Below, piece after piece: positions 26,651-34,704 of a DNA stretch of 64,000 bases; within the stretch, counting starts at the first letter, position 1, and every line of letters starts with the position of its first letter. The notes below the pieces were generated by a model. It ran no database searches. It was not told the origin of the DNA and worked only from the letters and a program-made list of their open reading frames with translations. This stretch comes from DATFQE01 sp963739085 (lineage in GTDB: Bacteria; Actinomycetota; Thermoleophilia; Gaiellales; Gaiellaceae). The stretch covers positions 391,515-455,514 of the forward strand of contig CAVTZA010000010.1 of NCBI GenBank assembly GCA_963739085.1, given 5' to 3'. The translations under genes and the position numbers were made by a program.

Positions 26651-26739
26651 GGTTCCTCCCCTTCTGTCGTTGCGCCGAGCCTGCCCAGCGCCCAACGCCG
26701 TAGCCGGACGGCCGCTGCCGTCAAGCCCTTCCTGCTTGT

Positions 26740-28131
26740 TCATGCGTCCATCCCTTCCTGGTCGCGCTCGCCGTTGAGCAGGTCGAGCACGAGCGCCGCG
26801 GTCCAGGACAGCTGCTCGGTGCCCTGACCGCGGCCGGTCTGTGCGTTGTAGTGCTCCCAGAACCCTTCGCGGCGCACGAGCTCGAGCAGCGCGTCGCGGA
26901 TCTCCTCGGCCTCGTCCGTGAAGCCGTAGCGGCGCAGCCCTGCCTGGACGACCCAGTTGATCATCGGCCACACCGGCCCGCGCCAGTACAGGGCGGGATC
27001 GAAGTTCGCGTCGCCCGGCGCGACGCTCGTAACCACTCTCCCGACTCCGTCGACCGCGACCGTGGAGGCCATCAGGCGCGCCTTCAGCCGTCCTGCGCGG
27101 TCTCTGGTCGGGATGCCCGCAAAGAGCGGGGAAAACGCGCCCGCAGTCTGGGCGCGCACTCGCTCATCCGCGCGCACGTCGTAGTCCCCGTAACTTCCCT
27201 CGCCGTCGTCCCACAGCTTGGCATCGAGGCCCTCGGCGGTTCGCTCGGCCCAGGCCTCGAACTGCCCTGGATCGTCACCGAGGACGCGGGCTATCTCGGC
27301 GAGGTCGCGGTTCGCCTGGACGAGGAGCGAGTTGAAGAGGACGTCGTGCACGACGAAGGGGCACTCGTCGCGGATGCGCTCCGAGTCGTAGCCGCAGTCC
27401 CGGTAGAGCTTGACCAGGTACGCGTAGCGGTCGTACTCGGCCTCGGTTGGCCGCTGGTCGGCGTCGACGAAGTCCAGGTCGACGCGTTCGTAGTCCGGGA
27501 TGGCGTCGCGCGCCGGCGAGATTCGGGCGAGCGCATCGTCCCAGAGCGGTGAGTTGTCCATGCCCGACTCCCACGGGTGCCAGATCTCGACGAGGCCGTC
27601 GTCGTCACGCGTGCGCTCGCGGTAGAGGTACGCGTGCCAGGCGACGAGTCTCGGCAAGAGCTCCCGCAGAAATCCCTTTGCCTCGTCACCGTCCGGCGCC
27701 TGCCGGTACACGTGCCAGACGGCCGTGGCGTGCACGGGCGGCTGCACGATCCCTGAGGTCTTGGGCTCCGGCGGCGCGCTCGGGGAGCGGTGCGTCTGCC
27801 AGAACTCGGGGCCCGGGAAGTAGCGACCGCCGTCTGCGAAGCGAATGTGCGGCAGGAGACCGTCCGCCCACTGGCTCGCGAACAGCCAGCGGAGCTCGGC
27901 CTGTGCGCGCGACTGGTCCACGCCGGCGTACCCGATGGCGATGCACGCCGAATCCCAGCTCCACTGATGGGGATACAGGCGGGCGGAGGCCCGCGTCGCA
28001 TGTCCCATCCAGTTCCCCTCGAGGATGGCGATCGCCTGACGGGCGAGCTCCCCGTCCGGAGTCGGGACCTGATCCTCGGCCTGGGCATTCGGCCGCAGGC
28101 TCGTGGCGCTCGCATGGTCGCCCAACCCCAT
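26740..28131 (-). CDS. GH63-like glycoside hydrolase (mannosylglycerate-hydrolase/glucosidase-like), paralogue 1
   Basis: A 463-residue (alpha/alpha)6-barrel protein. YPHQWSWDSACIAIGY, the acid/base region IWHPWESGMDNSPLWD (near residue 195), YWRGPVWPMINW (near 395) and FWEHYNAQTGRGQG match the GH63 and MGH-type hydrolases that act on mannosylglycerate, glucosylglycerate or alpha-glucosides. There is no signal peptide, so it works on an imported substrate in the cytosol. ATG 28131 lies at the edge of the putative GntR operator, implying a very short or absent leader. It is the first gene of the leftward importer operon and has a paralogue at 29674-30960. Confidence 0.85.
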   Translation of the reverse strand: MGLGDHASATSLRPNAQAEDQVPTPDGELARQAIAILEGNWMGHATRASARLYPHQWSWDSACIAIGYAGVDQSRAQAELRWLFASQWADGLLPHIRFADGGRYFPGPEFWQTHRSPSAPPEPKTSGIVQPPVHATAVWHVYRQAPDGDEAKGFLRELLPRLVAWHAYLYRERTRDDDGLVEIWHPWESGMDNSPLWDDALARISPARDAIPDYERVDLDFVDADQRPTEAEYDRYAYLVKLYRDCGYDSERIRDECPFVVHDVLFNSLLVQANRDLAEIARVLGDDPGQFEAWAERTAEGLDAKLWDDGEGSYGDYDVRADERVRAQTAGAFSPLFAGIPTRDRAGRLKARLMASTVAVDGVGRVVTSVAPGDANFDPALYWRGPVWPMINWVVQAGLRRYGFTDEAEEIRDALLELVRREGFWEHYNAQTGRGQGTEQLSWTAALVLDLLNGERDQEGMDA

Positions 28132-28153
28132 TTGCTATGCCCGAATATCAAAT
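28130..28153. promoter_or_regulatory. GntR-type operator 1 (24-bp palindrome) in front of the leftward importer operon
   Basis: Left arm ATTTGCTATGCC and right arm CGAATATCAAAT form a near-perfect palindrome centred at 28141/28142. The same half-site, ATTTG-Y-(C/T)AT-R-C, recurs at 29629-29652. The minus strand carries a TTGACA at 28170-28165 and, 17 bases on, TATTCG at 28147-28142, so a repressor here would cover the -10 and the transcription start of the GH63/ABC operon. The -35 box lies in the 3' part of the regulator-side sequence, close to the end of the gntR gene. Confidence 0.72.
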
Positions 28154-28156
28154 AGC

Positions 28157-29620
28157 TCAGAGGCTGTCAATGGGCTCCGACCGGCGCCTTTCGTCCACGA
28201 CCGGGAGCCCTGTGATCGCGCCGACCAGCTCGGCCGTCCGCCGCGCCGCCGCGGCCGCACTCAGCCGCCCCGTGAGTGCTGCCTCCAGCATGGCCTGAAG
28301 CTGTGCGGAAACGCGCGGGTACAAGGGTGTTGCCGGCCGGATCACGGCATGTTCCAGGAGGTCGGCGGTCTGCGAGAGGAACGGGAGCTCCGGCGTAACC
28401 AGGCGGATCGCAGAGCGCCGGGCGGGGATGCGACCGGTCGTGCGGGCGATGCGCGCAAGCGCTTCCGGAGCTAGTGCCCGCTCCAGGAGCCGCACGGCCA
28501 GGCCGGGCTGTGCGGCCTGGCGGAAGATGCCGTAGCTCATGGTCCCGGCGACGCTCGCCGGTTGCCCGCGTGGGCCGGCGGGGACGGGGATGAACCCAAC
28601 GTGGTCCCACAGCTCGTCGAGGGGGACGCCGAGCGCCTCGGCGACGGTTCGCGCCTCGTAGCTGCCGCCGAAGCTGATCGCTGCCTTGCCCTCGGCGAGC
28701 AGCCGGATCGGCCGCGTCCACTCGTAGCCGAGCACCTCCGGGGACATCAGCCCTTCGTCGACGAGACTCCGCAGGAAGCGCAGCGCCTGCGCGGTGGCGT
28801 GCGAGCCGAGCGTCACTCCGGTCGGGTCGAGCACCCGGCCTCCGTTCGAGGCGAGGAATGCGATCAGGCAGTAGGCCGTAGTCTCTCCGCCCTTCGAGCC
28901 GCCGGTCATCACGATCGGATGGGCGATGCCGTTCTGTGCAGCCGCCCGCGCCACCGCACGCAACTCCGTCCAGGTCGTGGGAGGCTCGAAACCGAGGGCG
29001 TCCAGCTCGGCCCGCCTGTACCAGAGGCCTGCGACGTTCGCGAGCGGCGACACTCCGTACGTCCGTCCCTCGTATCGGTTGGCCGCGACCAGCGGCTCGA
29101 GGAAGTCGCGCATCCACTCACCGCGCACCCAGTCCGCGTCGAGGTCCTCGAACGCGTACAGGAAGCCGTCGACCGCGAACTCGGGAATCCAGACCGAGTC
29201 GAGAATGGCAAGATCCGGCGCCTGCCCGTCCGCCACCGCGTGTGTCAGCGCCTGACGCAGTGAGGGCAGGGGCACCGTGAGCAGGTTCACCTGGATGTCG
29301 TCGAGGGCGGCGTCACGGATCAGCTGCCCCCACGGCCCTTCCGGGACGACGATCCGCACCTCGGGCTGATCGGGTCGGCGGCGGAGCCAGTGCGAGTTGA
29401 CGAACGTGCCGCGGCGCCGGTGGCGCAGGATGACCCCTTCCTCTGCCAGCTCGGAGAGCGCGCGGCTGACCGGCGTCCTGCTGATTCGATAGCGGTTGCA
29501 GAGCTCGTGCTCTGTCGGGAGCCGCCCAGTGGGCGCGTAGCGGCCGTCCAGAATCTCCTCCATGAGGAGCGTCTTGAGCTGGTAGTAGAGGGGAATCGGT
29601 TGCTTGGGATCGATCGACAT
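28157..29620 (-). CDS. GntR-family regulator fused to a family 1 solute-binding-protein domain
   Basis: A 487-residue one-component regulator. Residues 1-75 are a GntR winged helix (PLYYQLKTLLMEEILDGRY, then LPTEHELCNRYRISRTPVSR and GTFVNSHW). Residues from about 85 to the end resemble a family 1 sugar-binding protein: PDLAILDSVWIPEFAVDGFL, WYRRAELDALGFEPPTTWTE and EGKAAISFGG, as in ABC binding proteins but with no signal peptide. It should sense a cytosolic sugar and control the two flanking operons through the shared palindrome. ATG 29620 is preferred over TTG 29650, which lies inside operator 2. An SBP domain as effector module in a GntR protein is unusual. Confidence 0.85.
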   Translation of the reverse strand: MSIDPKQPIPLYYQLKTLLMEEILDGRYAPTGRLPTEHELCNRYRISRTPVSRALSELAEEGVILRHRRRGTFVNSHWLRRRPDQPEVRIVVPEGPWGQLIRDAALDDIQVNLLTVPLPSLRQALTHAVADGQAPDLAILDSVWIPEFAVDGFLYAFEDLDADWVRGEWMRDFLEPLVAANRYEGRTYGVSPLANVAGLWYRRAELDALGFEPPTTWTELRAVARAAAQNGIAHPIVMTGGSKGGETTAYCLIAFLASNGGRVLDPTGVTLGSHATAQALRFLRSLVDEGLMSPEVLGYEWTRPIRLLAEGKAAISFGGSYEARTVAEALGVPLDELWDHVGFIPVPAGPRGQPASVAGTMSYGIFRQAAQPGLAVRLLERALAPEALARIARTTGRIPARRSAIRLVTPELPFLSQTADLLEHAVIRPATPLYPRVSAQLQAMLEAALTGRLSAAAAARRTAELVGAITGLPVVDERRRSEPIDSL

Positions 29621-29628
29621 CGCGCCCG

Positions 29629-29652
29629 ATTTGCCATGCACGTATGACAAAT
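29629..29652. promoter_or_regulatory. GntR-type operator 2 (24-bp palindrome) in the gntR/GH63 divergent gap
   Basis: Left arm ATTTGCCATGCA and right arm CGTATGACAAAT, centred at 29640/29641. It shares its outer five bases and the CAT/ATG core with operator 1. It occupies the 53-bp gap between the regulator's ATG (29620, minus) and the second hydrolase gene (plus), so it fits autoregulation plus control of the rightward operon. On the plus strand TTGCCA (29631-29636) and TAGCGT (29654-29659) are 17 bases apart and could be the promoter. Confidence 0.75.
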
Positions 29653-29673
29653 CTAGCGTGTGAGCCGAGCGAA

Positions 29674-30960
29674 ATGAGTGCGCGTGATCTGCTTGTAAGC
29701 CGGGCGCTCGCGGTTCTGAGGCGCAACGACACCGGGCTCTTCGTCACGCCGGGCCCGCGCGTCTACCCGTTCCAGTGGAACTGGGACTCGGCGTTCGTCG
29801 CCCTCGGGCTCGCTCGAGTCGACGCTGCCCGGGGGCGGCAGGAGGTGAGGTCTCTCCTCAGGGGGCAGTGGGCCGACGGGATGGTTCCTCACATCGTCTT
29901 CCACCGGCAACCCGTGGACTACTCGCCGGGACCGGAGCTGTGGGGCTCGGCCGGCTGTCCGGGCGCGCCGGAAGTTGCTACGAGTGGCATCACGCAGCCT
30001 CCGGTATTGGCCAGCGCCGTGCGAGCGCTGCACGAGGCTTCTCCCGACCGCAGCTTCCTCGAAGACGTCGTTCCTGCGCTCGAGGCGTGGCATGACTGGC
30101 TCCACCGAGAGCGTGATCTCGATGGCTCCGGTGTCGTCGCCATCCTGCACCCGTGGGAATCGGCGGACAACGCACCGCGCTTCGACCGCGCGCTCGAACG
30201 CGTCGAGCTCGAGGAGGTGCCGGCCTTCGCACGCAGCGATCGCCGCCACGTGCTCGCTGCGGAGCGGCCTACCGACCGCGACTACGCGCGCTATCTCGCG
30301 ATCGTTGGGCGGCTCCGCCGCTGCGGGTACCGGCCGACGTCACTGGCGGATGCTCCATTCGCGTACGCCGATCTCAGCTTCAACTCCGTGTTCGCTACCG
30401 CCGAGGAAGACCTCGCCTCGCTCTGGACGGAGCTCGGCGAGGATGGTGCCCGCGCTCGGACCGGCGCTGCTCGGGTGAGGCGTGCGCTGGCGAGCCGCTG
30501 GGACGAGAACGCTTCGGCCTACAGGGAGCTCGATCTGCATGGCGGAGAGCCCGAGACGACGGGGACGATCGGGGATCTTCTGCCGCTGTACGCCGGGGTG
30601 CCCGACGAGCGCCGAGCGCGGCGGCTGTACGACGAGGCCCTCTGGTCGCCGACGCGTTTCGGACCGTCGCCGGACGCCCCATGGCCGGTGACGACGGTGT
30701 CGAAGGCCAGCGAGTTGTTCGACGCCCGTCGCTACTGGCGAGGCCCCGTCTGGATCAACGTCAACTGGTTCCTCCTCCGAGGCCTCGCACGGGCGGGTCT
30801 CGCCCCGGAGGCCGAGGAGCTGCGTCGTATGACGCTCCGGCTTGTGGCGGCTTCCGGTTTTGCCGAGTACTACCACCCCGCGACGGGCGAGCCGCTCGGA
30901 AGCCGCGACTTCTCCTGGAGCGCGGCTCTGACGCTCGACCTCATGCTCGCCCCGCTGTGA
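29674..30960 (+). CDS. GH63-like glycoside hydrolase, paralogue 2
   Basis: About 428 residues from ATG 29674 (an alternative ATG at 29644 lies inside operator 2). It parallels the gene at 26740-28131: YPFQWNWDSAFVALGLARVD, AILHPWESADNAPRFDRAL, YWRGPVWINVNWFLLRGLAR and FAEYYHPATGEPLGSRDFSW. The conserved Trp/Asp/Glu positions of the GH63-like barrel are kept. The two paralogues differ strongly in the middle, which suggests different substrates or chain lengths. Cytosolic. The stop overlaps the isomerase start (GTGA), so it heads the rightward operon. Confidence 0.82.
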   Translation: MSARDLLVSRALAVLRRNDTGLFVTPGPRVYPFQWNWDSAFVALGLARVDAARGRQEVRSLLRGQWADGMVPHIVFHRQPVDYSPGPELWGSAGCPGAPEVATSGITQPPVLASAVRALHEASPDRSFLEDVVPALEAWHDWLHRERDLDGSGVVAILHPWESADNAPRFDRALERVELEEVPAFARSDRRHVLAAERPTDRDYARYLAIVGRLRRCGYRPTSLADAPFAYADLSFNSVFATAEEDLASLWTELGEDGARARTGAARVRRALASRWDENASAYRELDLHGGEPETTGTIGDLLPLYAGVPDERRARRLYDEALWSPTRFGPSPDAPWPVTTVSKASELFDARRYWRGPVWINVNWFLLRGLARAGLAPEAEELRRMTLRLVAASGFAEYYHPATGEPLGSRDFSWSAALTLDLMLAPL

Positions 30961-32645
30961 GCTACGACGCCGAGCCGCACTACCCAGTTGTCGGCGGGGA
31001 GGTTCGAGTGGGCTACCGTGAGCTCGCGGCCGAGCTCGCGCGGCGCCGGCCGTGCGTGGTCGCCGTCGATGGTCCCGCGGCGCTTCCCTGGGAGCCGTTT
31101 ACCGCTTCCCTGGCGGACGCCCTCGGTGCCGCGGGACTGCGGAGCCGGAGCGTGGACGTGCGGCGATTCGTGGCGCCGTGGAAGGAGATACAAAGACGGA
31201 CCGCGACCGCGGACCTGGCGGGCGATCCGGTTTTCGCGCGGAGCTTCGAGGGGTCGATCGCGCTGCTGTTCGACGAGCTCCCGCGGTTCTCTCAGCCGGC
31301 GGAGGACGACCTAACGCTCGTTCTCGGGCCGGGGAGTGCTCTGGTCGACCACGACTTCCTCTGGTACGTCGACCTCCCCAAGCGATTGAGCCTCGACGCT
31401 GTCAGGCGCGGGCTCGCGGGAAACCTTGGCCAACCGCCGGGCGAGGGTGGATCGGAGCAGCGACTGCTGTTCGTCGACTGGCCGGTGCTCGACCGCCACA
31501 AGCACGCTCTCGCGCCCCACCTCGACGGCTACGTCGACCTCACCGACCCGCACTCGCCTCGCTCGCTCGAGGGCGAGGCGCTCCGGCGCTCGTTGCGCGC
31601 GCTCGCCGCTGCGCCGTTCAGAACTCGCCCGACATTCCTGCCCGGCCCATGGGGAGGTCAGTGGCTGAGACGCGCCCTCGGCGTCGCCGCCGACACCCCG
31701 AACCTCGCCTGGTCGTACGAACTGATCACGCCCGAGAGCGGGATCCTGCTGGGAGACGCGGAACCCGCAGAGGTCGGCTTCGAGCTCCTGATGGCGCAGC
31801 ACGGGGAGGAGATCCTCGGCCCGGCGGTCGCGCAGCGCTTCGGCGCGTCGTTTCCGATCCGGTTCGACTACCTCGACACGCTCGAGGGCGGCGACCTCTC
31901 GATCCAGTGCCACCCGTCGGAGGTCTACATGCGCGAGACGTTCGGGCTGCCCTACACCCAGCACGAGACCTACTACGTCATGGTCACGACTCCGGGCGCG
32001 AAGATCTTCCTCGGCCTGCGCGAGGACGCCGACCTCGACGCCTTCCGGGCCGAGGCCGAGCAGGCGGAGGATCCGGGCCGGCCGTTCGAGCCCGAGCGGT
32101 ATCTCGAGACACACCCTGCGGCGCAGCACCGGCTCTACCTAATCCCCGCTGGGACCCCGCACGCGAGCGGGGCGGGCAACGTCGTGCTCGAGATCAGCGC
32201 CACGCCGTACCTCTACACGCTTCGCTTCTACGACTGGCTGCGCCGCGACCTCGACGGCGAGCTCCGGCCCGTCCACCTTCGGCATGCGTTCTCGAACCTC
32301 AATCCGCGACGGCGGGGTCAGGCCGTTCGCCGTGAGCTGATTCCCGAGCCGGGTGTCGTGCGCGAGGGGCCAGGTTGGGCCGAGCTCGCCCTGAGCACGC
32401 TGCCAGAGCTCTTCTTCGCCGTACACCGGCTCGACTTCTCGGACGAGGTCGCCGACGACACATCGGGCCGCTTTCACGCGCTCAACCTCGTCGAGGGGGA
32501 GCAGGTCGAGATCGTGACCGCGGCGGGCCACATCCATCCGCTCTCCTACGCCGAGACGATCGTGGTCCCGGCAGCGGTGGGCGCGTACCGCATCCGGCGG
32601 GAACGCGGAGGCTCGTGCAAGGTCGTGAAGGCGTTCGTCCGGTGA
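30957..32645 (+). CDS. manA: Long-form class I mannose-6-phosphate isomerase with N-terminal kinase-like domain
   Basis: From GTG 30957 (overlapping the previous stop) the protein has 562 residues. The C-terminal part (about 240-562) is a type I phosphomannose isomerase: zinc ligands in SIQCHPSEVYM and QHETYYVM, then IPAGTPHASGAGNVVLEIS. The N-terminal 230 residues resemble a uridine-kinase-like P-loop fold (VVAVDGPAALPWEPFTASLA), but the loop lacks the Gly-Lys-Ser/Thr needed to bind phosphate, so this part is probably non-catalytic or regulatory. It would feed mannose units released by the hydrolases into fructose-6-phosphate. It is translationally coupled to the kinase gene. Confidence 0.82.
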   Translation: MSYDAEPHYPVVGGEVRVGYRELAAELARRRPCVVAVDGPAALPWEPFTASLADALGAAGLRSRSVDVRRFVAPWKEIQRRTATADLAGDPVFARSFEGSIALLFDELPRFSQPAEDDLTLVLGPGSALVDHDFLWYVDLPKRLSLDAVRRGLAGNLGQPPGEGGSEQRLLFVDWPVLDRHKHALAPHLDGYVDLTDPHSPRSLEGEALRRSLRALAAAPFRTRPTFLPGPWGGQWLRRALGVAADTPNLAWSYELITPESGILLGDAEPAEVGFELLMAQHGEEILGPAVAQRFGASFPIRFDYLDTLEGGDLSIQCHPSEVYMRETFGLPYTQHETYYVMVTTPGAKIFLGLREDADLDAFRAEAEQAEDPGRPFEPERYLETHPAAQHRLYLIPAGTPHASGAGNVVLEISATPYLYTLRFYDWLRRDLDGELRPVHLRHAFSNLNPRRRGQAVRRELIPEPGVVREGPGWAELALSTLPELFFAVHRLDFSDEVADDTSGRFHALNLVEGEQVEIVTAAGHIHPLSYAETIVVPAAVGAYRIRRERGGSCKVVKAFVR

Positions 32646-33505
32646 CGAGCGGACAGGTCGTCGGTGCCCTGGACATCGGCGGGACGCACGTGACCGCCGG
32701 TCGCGTTCACATCGAGTCGAGGGCCGTCGAGGCGGGCACGCGCGTCCGCATACCCTTCCCGCCCGACGCCGAGTCGGAGGTGAATCGCGTCGTCGAGGCC
32801 GCTGCCGCAATCGCGAGCCCGGAGCTGCGTCGCCTTGGCGTCGCGGCCCCGGGTCCCTTCGACTACGCCGTCGGCATCAGCCGGATCACCCACAAGCTCC
32901 CGGGCCTCTACGGCGTCGACCTGCGCCACGAGCTCGGATCGGCTCTCGACCTCGCCGAGATCGTGTTCCTGAACGACGCGGAGGCGTTCGTGCTCGGCGA
33001 GTGGTGGGCGGGCGCGGCGCGGGGGCAGGACCGGGTGGTCGGCATCACTCTCGGCACAGGGCTCGGCTCCGCGTTCCTCGAGCACGGACGGTTCGTGCGC
33101 TCGGATCCGCGAGTGCCCGCGGAGGGCGCTCTGTACACGCTCGCGTTTCGGGGCGCTCCGGTCGAGGAAACGGTCTCACGGCAAGCCCTGCTCGACCGCT
33201 ACGGCGCCGATTCCCAAGACGTCGAGCAGATCGCGGCGCTTGCAAGAGCCGGGGAGGGTCGTGCGCGTAGCGTGTTCGATGAGCTGGCCGCCGATTTGGC
33301 CGAGTTCCTCGGGCCAACGCTCGAGACCTTCGCCCCGACGTGCCTCGTCGTCGGCGGGTCGATCGCGCGTGCCTGGGACCTCCTGGGACCGGTCCTCGAG
33401 CAGCAGTTCGCTGCGTTCCGGCCGCTGGTCGTCTCCCGAGCCGCCGCGATCGACGATGCCCCGCTCCTCGGCGCCGCCAGGCACGCCGTGATGAACGAGT
33501 CTTGA
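32642..33505 (+). CDS. ROK-family sugar kinase
   Basis: A 287-residue ROK-type protein. The ATP phosphate loop is ALDIGGTHVTAG, and the second glycine-rich segment is GITLGTGLGSAFLEHG. The substrate-side Asn-Asp occurs in VFLNDAEAFVLGE. The zinc motif CxCGxxGCxE of typical ROK kinases and repressors is absent, and there is no helix-turn-helix, so it is a minimal kinase. Next to phosphomannose isomerase it most likely phosphorylates mannose or glucose. GTG 32642 overlaps the isomerase stop. Confidence 0.85.
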   Translation: MTSGQVVGALDIGGTHVTAGRVHIESRAVEAGTRVRIPFPPDAESEVNRVVEAAAAIASPELRRLGVAAPGPFDYAVGISRITHKLPGLYGVDLRHELGSALDLAEIVFLNDAEAFVLGEWWAGAARGQDRVVGITLGTGLGSAFLEHGRFVRSDPRVPAEGALYTLAFRGAPVEETVSRQALLDRYGADSQDVEQIAALARAGEGRARSVFDELAADLAEFLGPTLETFAPTCLVVGGSIARAWDLLGPVLEQQFAAFRPLVVSRAAAIDDAPLLGAARHAVMNES

Positions 33506-34446
33506 AGGCCGTGCCGCTTCGTCCCGGCGTCGAGGCGCTGCGCCAACGGTGGATCGCGGTCGGCAAGCGCCCGGTACGGGAGCTGTCCGTGGCAGAGGCG
33601 CGTGCGGCGGAACGGGCCGAGCTGGACCAGCGCGGCGTGCCCGAGCCGGTGGGCGCGGTCTTCGACGGCTCGCTACCCGGCCCGGCCGGCCCGATTCCCA
33701 TCCGCGTCTACCGACCGCACTCGGCGCACGCGCTGCCGGCGCTCGTCTACTTCTTCGGCGGCGGGTGGGTGACGGGATCGCTCGACACTGGGGATCGCGT
33801 CTGTCGGCGGCTCGCGAACTCGACGCCCTGCGCGGTCGTCGCCGTCTCGTACCGGAGTGCCCCGGAGCACCGGTTCCCCGCCGCGGTCGAGGACTGCGAC
33901 GCGGCGACGCGCTGGGTGGCCGAGCATGGTGAGCAACTCGGCGTCGATCCGCTGCGCCTGGCGGTCGGTGGAGTGAGCGCGGGTGGAAACCTCGCCGCGG
34001 CCTGCGCGCAGCTCACACACGGGCGAGGAGCTCCGAGCCTTCGCCTTCAGTTCCTCGTCTACCCACCTTTGGACTACCGTGCCGACACGCCCTCGATGCG
34101 CGAGACGGCCGACCCCGTCTTCTTCGACCACAACGACGTCGCTTGGTGCTGGGCGCATTACCTGGCGCACGATTCGGATGGAGAGAGCCCGCTGGCCTCG
34201 CCACTCCGAGCCCCCCACGTCCGCGGGCTGCCGCCCACGCTCGTCATTACCGCTGAGCTCGATCCGCTACGCGACGAAGGCGAGCTCTACGCGGCTCGGC
34301 TTGCGGCGGCGGGCGTTCCGACGGAGCTTGTCCGCTTCGAGGGCATGGTGCACGGCTTCTACTCCATGAACGGCGTTCTCGGCGCCGCCGACCAGGCTCA
34401 AGCCGTCACCGCCGCCGCTCTGCGTCGAGCGTTCGCGTTGCGGTGA
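33502..34446 (+). CDS. Alpha/beta hydrolase, hormone-sensitive-lipase/acetyl-esterase type
   Basis: A 314-residue esterase. The oxyanion motif is YFFGGGWVTG (first His of HGGG replaced by Phe), the nucleophile Ser159 lies in GVSAGGN, Asp254 in ELDPLRDEG and His284 in GMVHGFY. TTG 33502 overlaps the kinase stop (TTGA), placing it as the last gene of the rightward sugar operon, where it may remove acyl groups from the imported sugar. The substrate is inferred. The tRNA-fragment repeat follows 24 bases after its stop. Confidence 0.87.
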   Translation: MKAVPLRPGVEALRQRWIAVGKRPVRELSVAEARAAERAELDQRGVPEPVGAVFDGSLPGPAGPIPIRVYRPHSAHALPALVYFFGGGWVTGSLDTGDRVCRRLANSTPCAVVAVSYRSAPEHRFPAAVEDCDAATRWVAEHGEQLGVDPLRLAVGGVSAGGNLAAACAQLTHGRGAPSLRLQFLVYPPLDYRADTPSMRETADPVFFDHNDVAWCWAHYLAHDSDGESPLASPLRAPHVRGLPPTLVITAELDPLRDEGELYAARLAAAGVPTELVRFEGMVHGFYSMNGVLGAADQAQAVTAAALRRAFALR

Positions 34447-34470
34447 GAGCGCCGGTTGCGGGCCTCTGGA

Positions 34471-34663
34471 TGGGCCTGCTGGACTCGAACCAGCGACCTT
34501 GGGATTTAAGAGTCCGGCGGGAACCGCTGCGGCAAGCTGTGCTCAGCTGAAAGCGGCTGGAACGAAGGCGAAATGACGCTGCAACGAACTGCAGCGAGGT
34601 GCATGTCGCGGAGACAAGTCCGTACTCCCGTTCGTACTCTCAGTCAGCGTCTCTGCAGACAAC
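34471..34663 (-). repeat. 193-bp repeat, copy 1: tRNA-Lys(CUU)-like 3' half plus conserved arm
   Basis: The first about 46 bases, read on the minus strand, are the anticodon-loop-to-acceptor part of a tRNA-Lys (CTCTTAA loop, AAGGTCGCTGGTTCGAGTCC, then CAGCAGGCCCA). No 5' half follows; instead about 145 bases of sequence are shared with 45285-45477, over exactly the same total length. The shared arm holds two direct CGTACTC units 12 bases apart (CGTACTC, five bases, CGTACTC), reminiscent of integrase arm sites. It is best read as a junction scar of a tRNA-targeting integrative element. Confidence 0.7.
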
Positions 34664-34704
34664 AACTGGCGTTTGGACATGATGTCCGGGGTCGAGGCCG
34701 TCTA

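Noticed and set aside
29644..29673. Start of the second GH63-like gene at ATG 29644
   Set aside because: That ATG lies inside the 24-bp operator, so the mRNA probably begins downstream; ATG 29674 begins next to the conserved N-terminal helix. The earlier start cannot be excluded.
34471..34525. A functional tRNA-Lys gene
   Set aside because: Only the anticodon-to-acceptor half is present. No D-arm or 5' acceptor strand can be formed with the adjoining bases. The same holds at 45285.
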